From assembly GCA_948470475.1 (NCBI GenBank), contig OX419338.1:12905747-12969746 (forward strand): a stretch of 64,000 nucleotides of DNA, written 5' to 3'. A program made the translations under genes and the position numbers. The notes beneath the pieces are model-generated. The model had not been told where the DNA came from. It ran no database searches and worked only from the letters and a program-made list of their open reading frames with translations. This document shows, in pieces, positions 10,252 through 24,482 of the stretch. Origin of the DNA: Galaxea fascicularis. Its lineage: Eukaryota; Cnidaria; Anthozoa; Scleractinia; Euphylliidae. Every line of letters begins with the position of its first letter. Positions within the stretch are counted from its first letter, which is position 1.

Positions 10252-13200
10252 CGAGGTCCCATCCCACATGCTTCACATTTACTTTGCAAAGTAAGGCAAT
10301 TTTCTTAGTGTGGTCTTGGTCAATGTTTGCTACAACGCACCGCATTCTTGAAATTTTTATATATATACAAAAGAAAGGGAATCGGCATTTGGAATACTGT
10401 GGTAGAGAGGAGTTTTGGTACACCTATATTCCCCTGTTAATAGTCTAGCCCGTAATTGTGCCCTGCAAACAGTGCGTATTCATGGCATAACTGTCACGTT
10501 TTCTGAAACTGGATGGTATCTCTTTACGAACAGTCTACTGTCAGGAGCCGAGTTCGAGTCATTAGTCCGATCTGCCGCATAATTTTGTGAAAAACTAAAA
10601 ACGAAATACAAGTTGGGGGTACCCAATTTGGAAATCTAGGGTAAAAATTCAGACTGTACTCTACTCTACCCCCGGTACTCTATCCTCTTGCATAGTTTTT
10701 CAGTTGCTACTTTCGGAATTAATGACCAAAAACTGGATCAAGACGACAGAAATTTCGCAGAGACGATGAACATGGCAGTCCATCATCAGTAAGTACTTAA
10801 TCCAAAGCTCGGGGATTCTTCATCTAAAACTTTCAATTTCCAGTAGTTGACATTTGGCCTGTTATGTCTAATTTCTGATATCAACTGTTTAATAATAGTT
10901 TAATTAATTTTTTGCAAACGTGTTCATTACTTAGACGTGCTCACCGCAACAGCCAGAATATTCGGCTTAAACGGATGTTTTGACACAAATGGCGTTTTCA
11001 ATAAATGCCTGAGATTTTTACCTGGAGTGCATTTTAAATGAATTATCATGCAAGCCCTCCTTTTGCAGGAAATATATAGCTGGCGGAAAGCCCACAAAAT
11101 TGGGGTTAAATAGTTTTGAAATTAAATAAGCGAAAACAATATTTTTTTAACATTTAAAAGCGATTAAAATTTAATATATTATACTTGGCTTGCTCAGAGT
11201 TAAGTAATGAAATAAATATTAGATTGATTGCAACGAATTGCGTTCGCTGATGTAAAGTTAACGGCTGTGTCGGCAGCCTTAACAACAACTGGAAACAGTA
11301 TCTAAAGATTACATTTCTTTATGGCGATTCGAGTCCTGCCTGCACAACCTGTACTGTAAGTGCTTAGCTCCCTAGTAACCATGATGCATCACTTCTTTTC
11401 TCAAAGTACGGGTAACAACACGAAAAGAGGTTTTATGTCATAGTTTTATCAGATTCAACGTAATACCATTATAGAAATCAATAATGATAAACGGAAATCT
11501 CAGAATCAAAACTTTCAAGATAACGTAACTTTTGTTGTCTGTGCTTTATTTTGACAAGGAAACGAAGATGGCGCTTTTCTTTCAGTATTCGGTTTCTGGG
11601 CCTTTTTTTGTGAAACAGTATAGTTAAGTTTGATGGGCTTTGCATTCTTTACCTCCTCGAAACTACATGAACTCGCCCCAGTTGGTGGACATTACCCAAC
11701 GGAGCCCTCAAGAGTTCCCTATCGACATCTTGACATTTTGGCAGTTGCAGACAACTTGGTGAATGGAAGACACTTTTTTTAGCCAAGTCATCACATTTTT
11801 CTCCTGCTAGAAAACCAGTAGCCTCTCTCACTCCCCGGCCATGAAACAGCCTCTCTGCACATTTTTTCGATCTTGTATTTCCAAAAACAAGACGAGAGCT
11901 TTTAAAACCATTCAAACAGAAGCTTTCATTAGCAGGGAGAAAAGACAGCAGTAGAGGATAAAGTCTAGACAAAACAAGTTCCGAAGCGATGGCGTCATAA
12001 AATTTGACAACTAAACCCAGGGTTGGTTATCTTAGGATCTAATAAAGACCAAGTTGAAGGCCAAGTTCCCTTATTTGCTATCAAATGTTTGGTGAATGGG
12101 AAAAATGAAGAATTTGGAGGGAATTATTTTGCCACAAAGTGTTCAACAAAATGTGAAAACCGCAAAGAGTTTTGGATGCATACCTTAACACAATATAGGA
12201 ACAATTTGTTTTCATCCAATTTACGCAAATATCGTGACTGTCTAAACGGAACTATTTATAAAGTTGAAAAGTAAAGGAATTAGAAGAATGTTGTTGACTC
12301 ATTTCTGGACAGGAAAAGTTTTCAGGGATGAAGAGTTAAGGTCTAGGTCAGGCTAACTGTGATCGCTCTCAAACTAGCTCATCGACAAAACAGGAAAAAA
12401 AGCAGTGGTGAAAAGTGTAAAATGTTGCGATTGAGAAAACAAACAACACCTGATGAAACACGAAAGTACTTCCTACTGTTATTAAATTATGAAGTCAATG
12501 AAAGACACTGTTCTAGAATTTACTCCATAGACTCGACTTGACTGAACGACTTTCGGCGAAAGAGTTCGGACGTAACGGGCTTCTTTACATAGCAAATATT
12601 ACCGCTGGAAAGTCTGTTCAATAGCTGTCATCCACAAAAACATACAACTTGAGTTTGATGCTTACCTTTAGCTTTGAAGGAAAGGGTCAAATTAAAGGGA
12701 AAACAGCTAGGTTACTAAATTAAAAGACAGTTAGATGGGCTTAATTGAAGAGCAAACAGGATTCGAAAGAAGTAAAAGCGGAGTATGATTGAAATATTAG
12801 ACTTTTTAGTTCCATGGAAAAAATAGATACTCGCTTTGTATTATTGGTGCCGAGAGCTTCAATGGCATCAATCTCGAAAAATCAAATGTCAGGTAATGAT
12901 GTCACGTCCACGTTGGTAGACCAAACAAAGTACATCTGGGGTTCGTTTATTTTATTCTGACTTTATTGTCGGTCTGATTGTCGGTGAAAATCGGGGTCCA
13001 CCTGTGACTTAAACCGAATTCTATATTCTCGACTTGGTTTCCCCTGAATGGTTTCTAATAGATGGAATGGAATCTGTGTACAGAGAAGGCAGTGGAAAGA
13101 GCTAAATCTACTAACTTGCCTTCGTGAACTAAGTAAGTACTTGCTGTCCAAGACACTCATACCTCACAACAAGAGGTGAACGATTTTAAGATTGTAGGAA

Positions 13201-16200
13201 ATTGGGCACAGTACTCTTTGTAAAGCAATTGACCTCTACCCGAGCGACTCGCTTGTGGGATATTTCTATCTCAGTAGCAGCACTTTTAAAATCACATTTT
13301 TTAAGAAGCCTTTTAGGCAGATCACGAGTCCCTTTTTGTCTAGCCGGCACGTTATCAAGTCAAGTATGCATTGTTGACAAGCTTGGCGTACTTTCCAAAC
13401 AATAATCCCATTGCATGGCTGGTTTAATAAACAGCGTGTTTTACCAGTTTTCGGGAAGCCATAGACTCGGGTCACGTTCAAGCACATGGAAATAGCTTAC
13501 AGCGTTCCGAATCAGTGCAAAGGGAGATCTTAATTGAAAATCAACAGAGCCTGCTCAACTGTGACATTGGCAGACGTGAAACGATTAAAAGAATTTTCAA
13601 ATTCTCACCACAAATTGCGCAAAAAAGTGACGCGCAGCTTGTAATCGGAACTGGATGACATGCGACAACAGTGCAAAGCTGTGAGTTCCCTGATCTATGA
13701 CGAAAAGCGGCTGTGGGGTAAAGCTCTCTTAAAACTACCAAGATTCGACTGACAGCAGATCAGATCAGTGGGATCAGAACAGACACAATTCAACTCTTCA
13801 GCAAAGGTAAGTCCCAGCACGATCTGCAAATTGTTCATTTTGTTTATGAAAAGCCTCAGTATGTTATTTACTATGATCCGAGGTATTGCCTTTTGGCAGG
13901 CATGGGTTTTGCACCTCTGCACAAATAAAACTAAAAACAACTGAATCCAAGGACCTGCATAGATTTCAATCGCACTATCCACTATCTTGAGATACTGACA
14001 GTTTCTAACCAGCTGAGGGAGCTCAATGGCCATTTTGCGAGTTCGTCCGACACAAGAACTGAAATCGTATCCTTTAAGTTCTCCGTCTCTTCTTGCCATT
14101 CTCTTGTTATTGATCTCATCGTTTTTTTCATGAGTTTTTCACTTTCCGTTCGTCGCCTTTCACATCGCTGTAAAGAGATTTCAGTTTTTGATGAAACTCA
14201 CCGACTCACCGTGATTTGTAATCACTCACCTCCTTTTCCTCTTTTTACTCAGTATTGAATTTGTAATTTAATTTGCTCAGTACCGACTCATTCTTTACAA
14301 TCTTTATCTGATTAAAACATTTGCCTTACAAGTGACACGTATATACTGTATCACTTGCAATTATGCTAATTTAGTGGACTGATTTTTGAGGGCCTAAAAT
14401 AAACGTTGTGATCAGCTCTCTACTTACTTTCTCTTTCTACATCCATTGCTATTTAATTGACTAGTGATTTCTGGTTCGTTTGCTGGCATTATAATTTTTT
14501 TGTCATTTCAATAGGTCGCCAGGGCAATTTGGATTGAAATACTTGGTCCCTTTGACGAAACAATTTAATTCATAGTTTTGCTTTGTTTTCTAACACCTGG
14601 CTGCCATGTCGCATTTGCAGTGGGATGTTTTCAAACTGAAAATCCCTAACGTTACGTTTACATCCTTGGTCAGAAAGAGTTTTAGAATTTTAGCCTTTTA
14701 CACATCTGGCCAGGAAAACCTCGTCGATAAGCAATTTCAAGTGGCAGATCCGATTAACACAGTTTATTATTCGCTGCTTTTATTCCCACGTTTAATTGGT
14801 TTATGTCCAGCTGAGTTTTATAATCAATATTAGTTCAACGTTAGTTCTGCTTTGACAGCGGCCTTTGTACAACTGGATACTTTAACATGTCCTTTGACAT
14901 ACCCGCTAACAAAGTGCCGACTAATTCAAAGGCTCCATGAGCCAACTCATTCATGCATTGAGGTAAACAAGTCATAGTGTCAAGTTTTGTGAAAGGTCAA
15001 AGAGATGAATCAAAACCGGTCGCTCAGGTGAAACTCGTGAGGTTTTTAAATGAGAATGAATTCCATTTTGTATCACCTCGACGGTTTGCGTACTTGGCAG
15101 TTGTTCTCCCGACCGTAGACACCTGACCGAATTTAGGCTCTAAAAACGTTTAGAGTCGCTGCGATTGCTGTGTATGAGCTGCATGTGATTAAGCAAATGC
15201 AAAAATACAATTAAACTGCAATCGTACCTATCCAATGAGACTGAAAATAAAAAGGAAACAAGCTCTTTCGGCGAAAGAGTCCAACTTTGTTGCTCAAAAT
15301 GACTGACTATACGGTGCTCATCCGAAATCCGGCGCCTTCCGAGTAGTGACGTCAAGGCACGCGGCTGACGCCATATGCTCATACTTCCAACAACTGATAC
15401 ATTGCGCAAGTGCATAAGTGAATTGAAACTGCTTAGGCTCAAAGACGACTTATCAAGCAACTCTTTTAACGGTGTTCATGAGTTAAAAGAGCTGGAGTCA
15501 TACGGTTGGGCCTTGTACGTGATTACGTCAATAATGTTATCAGCGAAAAAAAACTTCAAGTAACAGCTTTTTTGATAGTGAACGTGACGAAGCAAGAATG
15601 TGTAATGCATTTTAGTGGAGTTCAACACAAGTAAACAGGCTCAGTTTTAAGCTCTTCCTCCTCCTTTTGCATTTGTGAAGGCTACAAGTATGAATGTAAA
15701 CGGTATAAAGCCTCTCGGCATAATTATGCTTCTCAACCCATGCCTCTAACTTAGCGCATCGTTTAGGCCTTGAAGTTATGCTTCAGTTCCTCCTTGCACT
15801 GACTTCGTTTTCCGATAAAGATGCTTCTCTATGATCCAGCAAACTTTCGTATGGGCCACTGAACGCGGAAAATGGCAGAAAAGTGAAGTATAAATCACTC
15901 GGAGCGTATCACATCATCCAACCACACTTTACTTCGCTCACCAGTTCGAATAAACAAGGGCACAATGAACAACAAGTTCCAACAGTCTTCGAGCGAACAC
16001 TTTGATGAAATCAAAAGGAATAAAAAACCTTAGGTATATTGGAAGCTGTCACGTGCAGCACGAGTTCTTTCACGTAGGTGGTTTTGTTTCCCTTGCCAAC
16101 CACTTTGCATTACATTTCACCCATGACTTAAAAGTCTTTGTAGCGTCAAATTGAAGTGTAACAGCTTCCTTCAAAACAATGGCTCCGTTTCTATTTTGAT

Positions 16201-16918
16201 CGAGCATTAGCCTCATACGTACAACTCGGAAACGGCATAGCCACTTCTCGAGTTAAACCAGCCAATGACAAGGCAGATGACAGGAGAGACGCATTGTTAA
16301 CGTCTGTGTGAGCAAGATGGCTAGCACGTGATCATCGTATTTCAAAGTCCAAGGTCTAAAACTTCGACGGAAGAAAGTTTTGTAAACTATTTTCGGATAA
16401 ACCTTTACTCATATCCTATCAGTCAAAGAGCGGAGAGAAACGTTAACGTAGTTGAAATATTTCACTGACAAATAATGGAAAACATTGTTAGGGGAATATG
16501 ATGGAAGGATAAGCAGTTCAATTTACTTACGAGGCCTAAGAAAAGTTTACTTATTCGACGAAGTTTATGGCTTGGAATAAACGCATGCATGAATTGCTGG
16601 GAACAGTAGCAGTGAAATGGATCAGAGACATCTTTGTTGGACATATTTCCACATGTCTACTGAACGTAAAGGTTAGTTCTATAAAATAGAAACTGTCTCG
16701 TATAATGCCGTGGTTTATTCCTTATTCAGCCTGGTCAACAAGTTTTGAACACTGAAAAAACCTCTTGACAATTTCACATGCAACAATAACAGCTGTTTCA
16801 AAATTCTTAGTCATATATAAATAAGCTATTTGGCCGCTGGAACTACCTTTGTTCTATTTTAAATGGAAAACGGTCTTCTTTTCCTATGGGCACAGTAGTG
16901 CCGCCACAACATTCACAA
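10252..16918. other. Gene-poor stretch
   Basis: I recognise no coding exon, RNA gene or clear mobile element here. Open frames are short and lack protein-like composition or splice-site support. The only item noted is a TATA-like site with a 22-codon ORF near 15.9 kb. Confidence 0.5.
15889..16033 (+). promoter_or_regulatory. TATA-like promoter with 22-codon ORF (weak)
   Basis: TATAAAT at 15889-15895 is followed 70 bp later by ATG at 15965 in the context GGCACAATGA, opening a 22-residue frame (MNNKFQQSSSEHFDEIKRNK...) that stops at 16031-16033. The stop overlaps a donor-like CTTAG/GTATAT. The spacing suits a TATA-driven short transcript, but no homology supports it. Confidence 0.2.
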
Positions 16919-16920
16919 TG

Positions 16921-17730
16921 GCTACTGCGCACTAGCCGATTTTCTGTCGGCCGACGAAAAATCTTCACTTGTCGAGAAGTGTGCGGTGAATTCAGACAAG
17001 TCTGCGACAAGATCGGGGTTTGTCGGGCGATATCTGACAGTACTATGGCTACCGCACACTAGCCGGTTTTTTGTCAGCCGACGAAAACTCTTTACTTGTC
17101 GGCTAGTGCGCGGTGAAATCAGACAAGTCGGGCGATATCTGACAGTGCTAGATCTCAAAACGTCTTGTCGGCCATTGTCGGCTAGTGTGCGGTGGACCAA
17201 GACAATTTGCCGGCGCTCGAGCGCGCCTCAACCAATTTGCAAGCATCATGGGGGTCACATGAATTTTCAATTTTCGCCACGTCTGTGGAATCGATGCCAT
17301 CTTGATTTTGGATGACTCGGCTCCAAGCGCAACGTGGTTAGTCGCGACAAAAAATCAGTTAATGTGCGGCAAGCTGATGGCCCGACAAATCTTAACCCCA
17401 AAAAAACTCTGCAGTTCTACGACAAAAAATCGGCTAGTTTGCGGCGGGCACCAGATCTCAAAACTTCTCGTCGGAACTTGTCGGCTAGTGTGCGGTGGAC
17501 CAAGACAATTTCTTGGGGCTTGTGCGCGTCTGAACCAATTAGCAAGTGTCATGAGCATCACGTGAATTTCCAATTTTTGCGACGTCAGTGGAATGGGCGC
17601 CATCTTGATTTTGGATGACTCGGCCCCAAGCCTCAACGTGGCCATTCGCGACAAAACTCGGCTAGTGTGCGGCAAGCTGATGGCCCGACAAATTTTAACC
17701 CGACAAAAAATCGGCTAGTGTGCGACGGAC
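16921..17730. repeat. Compound tandem repeat (125-bp and 303-bp units)
   Basis: Two units of about 125 bp start at 16921 and 17046 (CGCACACTAGCCG...GATATCTGACAGT). Two larger units of 303 bp then start at 17150 and 17453, each opening with AGATCTCAAAAC and containing GGCTAGTGTGCGGTGGACCA. The motif TCGGCTAGTGTGCGG recurs throughout in both orientations, so the block is also rich in inverted repeats. Confidence 0.8.
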
Positions 17731-18464
17731 ATAAGAGGCGACAAATGCTAACAACTAACCGCTAAGTGTCTCCTTAACATTCGATTTTCACCCAAAACTC
17801 AGTTGATATCATCTAGCAAACACTCACAAGAGGCGACAAAATGAGGTATTTGACCGCTAAGTGGGTACTCAACTCGGTTTCGTGGTTAGATGATAGTGGA
17901 TGTGCCACCTTTCGCACGACGCCAAAGCATCTGTTTAAAAAATTCTTTTTCAGGGAAAAGGATGAAAATTTTGTAAAATCTTTCAAAAATTTAAGGCTGG
18001 AGATAAATAAGCTGGTCATATCATGCAGTGAAGTGTAACGCGGAGCTGTTAGTGAGCACTCTGTATCCAGTAGCGTATCCAATACTCACTAAGTCAATTC
18101 AGCAAATATTCATGGATCGTCAACCGCAAAGCTGCACATACACTGAATAGATAATAGCTGCACAGCTAAAACGAATGACAGAATATGTCACAGGGTTTTC
18201 AGTAGAGTGTGGTGAAATTAATTTTATGCTCGTTGAATACGTGCCTTTCTTCAGTCACGACCAAGGTGCCAAGATGATGCAACAGGAAAGGTTCTCGGAA
18301 AGACAAACAATCCTAAATCCGTAATTTTTGCTTGACACAAAACAAAATGAAACAAAAGAAGCAGCGAATATGTTTCAAATTCACTGCAATTCATCTGTAT
18401 TCCGACAATCAGTAGAAAAAGACACTCAATTAGTTTCAATGCACTATTATAGTTAGACCGAATT

Positions 18465-18470
18465 CCCCCC

Positions 18471-18517
<47 letters not shown>
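18465..18517. repeat. (C)n(CT)n microsatellite
   Basis: Sixteen or more C followed by about 18 CT dinucleotides. Confidence 0.95.
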
Positions 18518-18519
<2 letters not shown>

Positions 18520-19740
18520 GAACGCCTGCCACGTAGGTTATATTAGACCATATGATAGTGTATTTTGGCAACTAAAAAACAACGGCAAGTTCACTTTTAA
18601 CCAAAAATATGAATTGAGTATAAATTAAAAGGGTTCAATAGAAATTCGGTGCTTCTGATCTACATCATACAAACTCTGAGAGAGTTACTTAGACCGTGGA
18701 AAGTAATGGACCTCGGCTACATTCTAATTATAAGTGGGTTATTTATAGCAATTAAATGTTTTTTGTAGTCCGATGACATATACCTTGTCTAAACCTCGTA
18801 AATAACCGACCCTAAATGTTTCACTGAAGGACATAAGTAGAAACCAGTTGAATGTCGTGTCACATTCCGTTTTTCCTTTGAAAACACCGTCAAGTTTTTG
18901 TTTTCATTCACTGATAGTTCTGATGAATGCCGAAATTGAGCAAAACGTCAACTGTACAGCTATTTTTAGACAAACAGGGGCTTGTAGGTACGTGTGTTGA
19001 TGTAATCTGCCTGCAGATGGGGAAAGATTCATCGGAAGCACGTGGTTCGAAAACGCGGGTTATCTGCGCGTGCTCCCAACCCCTGCCGACATTGAGAAAA
19101 GCTGTGATAGGAATTGAGCTGCTCATATCTCCGAGTTAATTATCTAAAGAGCCTGCTGGAACTATACTCTATGATTTCCAACTTAAAAAGTGCTTTCTCG
19201 CAGTTTTTTTTACTCTAATCTTGTTACTTAGGCGTGACTGGGCGCACACAATTTTTTAATATATTTGACTTCGAGAACATAAAAGAAGTGAAAAATTCAA
19301 AAGAATGAAACAGATTCCGGGTTATGCTCTCACCAAGTATCGCTAATAACACTTCTGACCCAAATACTTATTCTAACCACCGGAATGTCACATATTTTAA
19401 GTGTTATGGAAACAACTACAGTTCGTCTTAAAGACGCTGTCTTCTAACCCTTCGCATCGTGCCGAGAACAAAGAAAACGAGAACTTAGGGCACTTAACCA
19501 TTGAAGAACAGTTTTGATTCTGTTATCTGTTTTGTTTTAGATACTGTTTTTCGCTTCCTGCCGGCAAACATTGCTCTTCCGTGACTAGACACGCGAACAA
19601 AAAATAGCGGTTCAAAAGGTCAAAAGCGGGTTTTACGTGCTCAATCTTATTACGTGACTTGGTAACAATAACAGGGATAAAAATCTCCAAACAGACCATC
19701 AGCTTTCATCAGATTGAAGTTATTTTCTTCTCTAGCTGAA

Positions 19741-20190
19741 TCTATATACAGCGCGTCTCAGAGTGCCCTCTACTGATTTACCTTGGCAAGAGGAGAGTAG
19801 TTGTAAGTTAGTCGAGCATTAAGATTTCATTGTGAAAAACACGGCTTGAAGGTACGTTCTTTGATCTCTATACTGATTTAAGCCATCTCTTCCTTCGGAC
19901 TTTGGTACTTAATTATCAGTAGTTCTGTTTTTCTTTTCTTTTTAAACTTTGAAACTGTCATTACACTGCAAGCTTTGTACTTTTGTACCTTCGGAGAACA
20001 GAGAAGAACTGAGAAACCAACAGCCGCAAAACCTTACTACGTCGGCTGAAACTTTTAAATCTTATCTTTGCCTTAACTATACTGAGACATCACATCGGAC
20101 CGAAAACAAACCTTGCGAGGAGTTGTGTTACGTTGCACCGAAAGTTAATGATTTCAAATTCTTACAAATAAAAGTTTCGTAACATCACCT
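19741..20190 (+). promoter_or_regulatory. Possible short spliced transcription unit (weak)
   Basis: CTATATACAGC at about 19741 resembles a TATA box. A donor-like TTGAAG/GTACGT at 19851, a pyrimidine-rich run (19921-19945), an acceptor-like CACTGCAAG near 19971, and an ATAAA-type signal (ACAAATAAAAG, about 20165) follow in the right order. The second segment is open for about 70 codons, but nothing in it is recognised. This is a pattern, not homology. Confidence 0.2.
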
Positions 20191-21272
20191 AAGAGCTTTT
20201 CCCGCGTATTCTGCCACACTTAATTACGACCTCGTCACGACTCCCAAAATCTAATTTAGCAATTCTTCTAGTACTTATGATTTGGTGTTGTAGTGAGATA
20301 CCACCCTCCAACTGATAGACCTGATACATTTGTCTATTATCATCACCTTTATAATGTTTTGAAATTGTGAGAATTTACATGTTTGAAAGGGTTAACAAAT
20401 GCCCCAGCTAAAAGTCACAGGCACATTGTCATATAACTCATCTAAAATTTGCTGTATCACATTGTTTAACATAGGCGCGGCTAAACGTCGTTTCAGACAT
20501 TGTTTGACGTGGGCTAAGAAAAACATTCTTTTAACAAACAATGTTCGTCAACGTCATCTGCATGGTCTAGGATGGCCTACTAAACGTTCTAACTTTGTTA
20601 GAACGAAACCAGCAAAATGTTGAAAAACAATGTTAGAACACAGCTGGGGTTCAACACTACTAAACACTATTGGCAACAATTGTAAAAAATTCACTGGTAA
20701 TATTTTCCAGGCTAATATGCTTGGTAAAATATTCAATAAGTTACAAACAAAATAGAAATGAAAAACTTAAACGACTCTAGCGCACAAGTAAAAGGAATTT
20801 ACAAAAAAAGTTTCACTAGCTATGAATATCACAATAAGCCACTCCAGACCTATGTAAATTTACATAAAAACCAGTCAAAGAATACCGCATTGTGCATGCT
20901 TACAGTGTATCTACTCTTTACTGCAAAACCATTGGTTATATACCACATTATCGGCCAAAACTTTGAAAATCTATTTTATCTTCCCTTCAAAATAGAACAT
21001 TTAGTAACTCTCTCAAAGTTTTTTCCATGTGAAATATTTTAACGAAAAGTTATCTGTGGAACTCACAGCTAATATGCGGTCCACGTGATAATGTCCATTA
21101 TCCAGCCGGGCGGAATTCTGCATCCAAGGTCAAGTGGTTTCGATTAACAGAATCAAGCTGCTGTAAGAACAATCGTGAGGATTCATCTTCTGGTTCTGTT
21201 GTGTTTGTCAGTGATACACTGTGAAATAACCAATAAGTTGCTTCTCTAGAAATAGGTTGAAAAGAGACGAAC

Positions 21273-21312
21273 CGGGGGGGGGGGGAAGGCGGAGAAGGGA
21301 AGGGGTGGGGGG
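21273..21312. repeat. G-rich tract
   Basis: G runs of 4-12 with A interruptions, a G-quadruplex candidate. Confidence 0.8.
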
Positions 21313-23672
21313 AAGCAAACGATATGATGTTTGAACAGTGATTTAATTTCAGTATCTGATGAAGGGGTTATCCCCGACTGTTAATAGTCTTATATCTTGA
21401 ACTGAAATTGTACATCGCAATTTATATACAATTTCTGTCTGCGGAGGAAACGGACATTTTAGCTCTTGTTCCTTCCTGCTTTAAGATAATATAGTTTCCT
21501 CGGTATCTTCTAGTACGTTCCACACAGAATGACACTATATTTTTTTTTCTTTTTTCAAATCCCCTTAAGATGCATTTGAATTTAATTTTTCAGGCAAGGA
21601 CCTGCAGCCAAACCTTTTTTTCGTCGACTGTTCCACTTAAAACAATACCGATGCCATCTTTCAGACCCGACTTCAAAATGATTTGTAAGTGGTTTTCGAG
21701 CCTTTCACCGATGCTCAAAACATTCGGGCCGTTCTCCGATCTCAGCATCCTCCATGCCGATTTGCGTTGAGTAATGCACAGGAGGTTTCGCCTTTTTGTG
21801 TCGTGGAGTTTGAGGTATTGCAGTGATTCTATCCCACCCCACACCCTTGATGTCGCCCGCGTCCGATCTACATTGTGTGCGCAAGCACTAGCATAGTCTG
21901 GGGATGAAAATAACAGTTAACTCACAAGTGGAAGATATCAAATACAGTCATTGAGTACCACTTTCCTCCGATATTATAAGGGTGTTCCAATTCTTCTCTT
22001 TGGAATTGAACAAGTCTTAAATTTCTATTGACACACACAGGAGAAAAAAGAATCTTTAAACAAATCCCACTTGTCCTGCTTTGAAAAACTATCAAGTTAT
22101 CTCTGAGCTCTTGAAGATTATGGAAGCTAATCTGGTAAGGTCTAATTTTAGAGTGGTAGTTCTCAGATGCATATACAAAACAACACAAGGCATTAGCGCT
22201 GCCTTGACATTTTTCCAAGCAGCATCACTGCATGAGGACATAGAAGTTTCCCAGTTTTCTAGAATGCTAGAGGTTGCGCTTGACCAAGTTCTTCACCGAC
22301 GGAAGAGTTCTCAACACTCCAAGATGCTCGCTGGAAGGGTCGTTAACAAACATTATACCGCTGTCATCCCTTCAGTAATACTGACCACTCTCATTTTGTT
22401 TGAAATACTATTTACGATTCTCCCTTCGTGGGCGGAATAGGGGAAGGGGGTCGCGCCATACAGAAGAGCTGTACAGGGAGTTTGACGCTTCCCTTTCCCA
22501 TTCCTCCCCCACTCAGTGCTAGTATCAAAGATAAGAGGAATGAACCAAGATTCAGCAATAACCTCCGGCTCGGAAAATTGACTCTAGCTTTCAGTTTGAT
22601 CTCATCTTCTAATCGGAACAATCACTTCATGCAATGCGCTACTTGCTTTTCTGGGCCGTTATGTCAAGAACCAAATTCCCTCTTAATAATGTATGTTTCA
22701 GCATATTGAATATCCACCATCAGTAAGTGGATTTATTTTCGTCTGATTTACAGTAAGAAGTATATAGTTACAGATAATGTTACACGTTAGTGAGATGCCT
22801 TTTAAAATAAAAAACTCAAAGCTTTATTACAGAAGCCTTAAGAGTTTAGGATGATCTGACATCAAAACTTACTTTCTACCTACTATTCTAGCATTAAATT
22901 ATGTTTTGAATGTTGCGATTCCTTTCAGTTGATCCGTAACTTGAATTTTAGATCCTCTCTACCATGGCATAAGAATAACCAATAAGGGCAAGTAAAAACT
23001 GGAGGAATGGCGCAGTTGACGTCGTTTCTATTACATGGATGTTGTACAATTTCATTGAAAATTTGAAATGAATTGAATGAAAAAACCTTTTGCCGTCTGA
23101 CATATCTATCATTAACTTTGGTGCCAAAAGGGGAGAAAGAAGCAGAGAAAGATCCAAATCGACGACACTTAAACCACGCTAGGAATTTGCTTTAGTCGTA
23201 AATAGTACTGTGAATTGGCACCAGCTCAAAAATTCGGGAATTATGTCCTCTCTCGTTCACCAGCCCAGTGTGGCAGTGAGGCCTTGTTCTCTAAACTGAC
23301 GACATGCGCGGAATTCATGTAGACAGGTATACATTTTTTTTTCTACCACTTACCAGCTAATCAAACTAAAACATCTCCTGTAGCCGCTGTATAAAAATCT
23401 TCTCGGTCAACTAGCAATCTTCCGCAATACAAACGAGGTTTCATAGCCACATAAGCCGGTGCGAAAAGTGCTGAATCGCAGAATAGTATGTATAGCAGTC
23501 GCAGAATTGCAGACCTTTTTTCTGTAAAGTAGTTTCACCGCAACGTGCTATCGTAGAATAGCAGGATCGGAGAATCGCAGAGGTTTTCCTAAAGTTGCCT
23601 ATTTACAAATCCTTCGATAATTAGTTACGATTCTACTCCGCATATGAAACAAGAAATAAATATTAATTTCCT

Positions 23673-23984
23673 TTGTTTTCTCAACGGCGTGGCCGTTCAA
23701 GGGATCGTTCCGTCAGTCCGAAAAATCGTAAAGAGGAATTGGAGAATCCGAAGTTGTCAGTTTATAAATTTGTGAAGTGGATGCCCCCGGAGAATCGCTG
23801 CATGGCTCTTACAATCTTCAATAGGAAAAACGGTAGTGCTAATATCGGTGCTCCTACTGAACTCGATACATATTCTCCACGATTAAGCAGTTATCGCACT
23901 GCCTTTGCGGGGATACCACCTCCCGCTTCAAGAATGACCTCTTGTCAGATTTCACGACAAACATGCAAAGAAATGCAAAAATGA
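23673..23984 (+). other. Unassigned 103-codon open frame
   Basis: The frame begins MFSQRRGRSRDRSVSPKNRK and continues with a mixed, protein-like composition (SVYKFVKWMPPENRC). Upstream TTTGTTTTCTCAACG could be a weak acceptor region, but there is no convincing acceptor or donor pair. I do not recognise the protein. It could be a stray exon, a dead gene fragment or chance. Confidence 0.2.
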
Positions 23985-24251
23985 CCTCTTTGAGAAATTT
24001 GCACGATGGTTCGGAAATGTTCTTGAAGTGTGCTTAGCCTGGCTCCAGTGGAGGTGAAAATCCAATTTTCATCCTTCGTTTGTGCCAAAAAGCAGCCAGA
24101 CAAAACCAGTAGAACGACTAAAACATGAAACTCGGGCGGCGTCTGCCTTACAAAAGCATGCGGTGGCACATAGAGTAATTTCTGAAGTGTTTTGATTTCA
24201 AAGGGATAAAGATCGGGTTTACTTATAAAAAAAAACTTATAACCCCTTACA

Positions 24252-24482
24252 GGGTTGGCGCAGTGGTGAGAGCGCTCGCCTTCCACCAATGTGTCCCGGG
24301 TTCGATTCTCGGGCTCGGCGTCATAAGTGGGCTGAGTTTGTTGGTTCTCTACTCTGCTCCAAAAACCAACATTTCATTTGATTTAGTTTGATTTGAGAAT
24401 TGTAAAATAATTTAGAATTGCAAAGAATTGTAAGGCGCAATTGATCATATTCACATGCTAATTTGCGCCTAATAAGTAATAA

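Larger units (their letters stand above)
17731..24251. other. Gene-poor stretch
   Basis: No recognisable gene. It holds a C/CT microsatellite, a G-rich tract near 21.27 kb, a weak TATA-associated unit near 19.75-20.2 kb and an unassigned open frame at 23.67 kb, each listed separately. Confidence 0.5.

Noticed and set aside
16922..17675. Several 90-110 codon frames with VCGGHQ- or SASVRW-type text
   Set aside because: They arise from the tandem repeat block and recur in each unit and frame.
18251..18571. 106-codon minus-strand frame with an Arg-Glu run
   Set aside because: The run is the CT microsatellite translated; the flanks are not protein-like.
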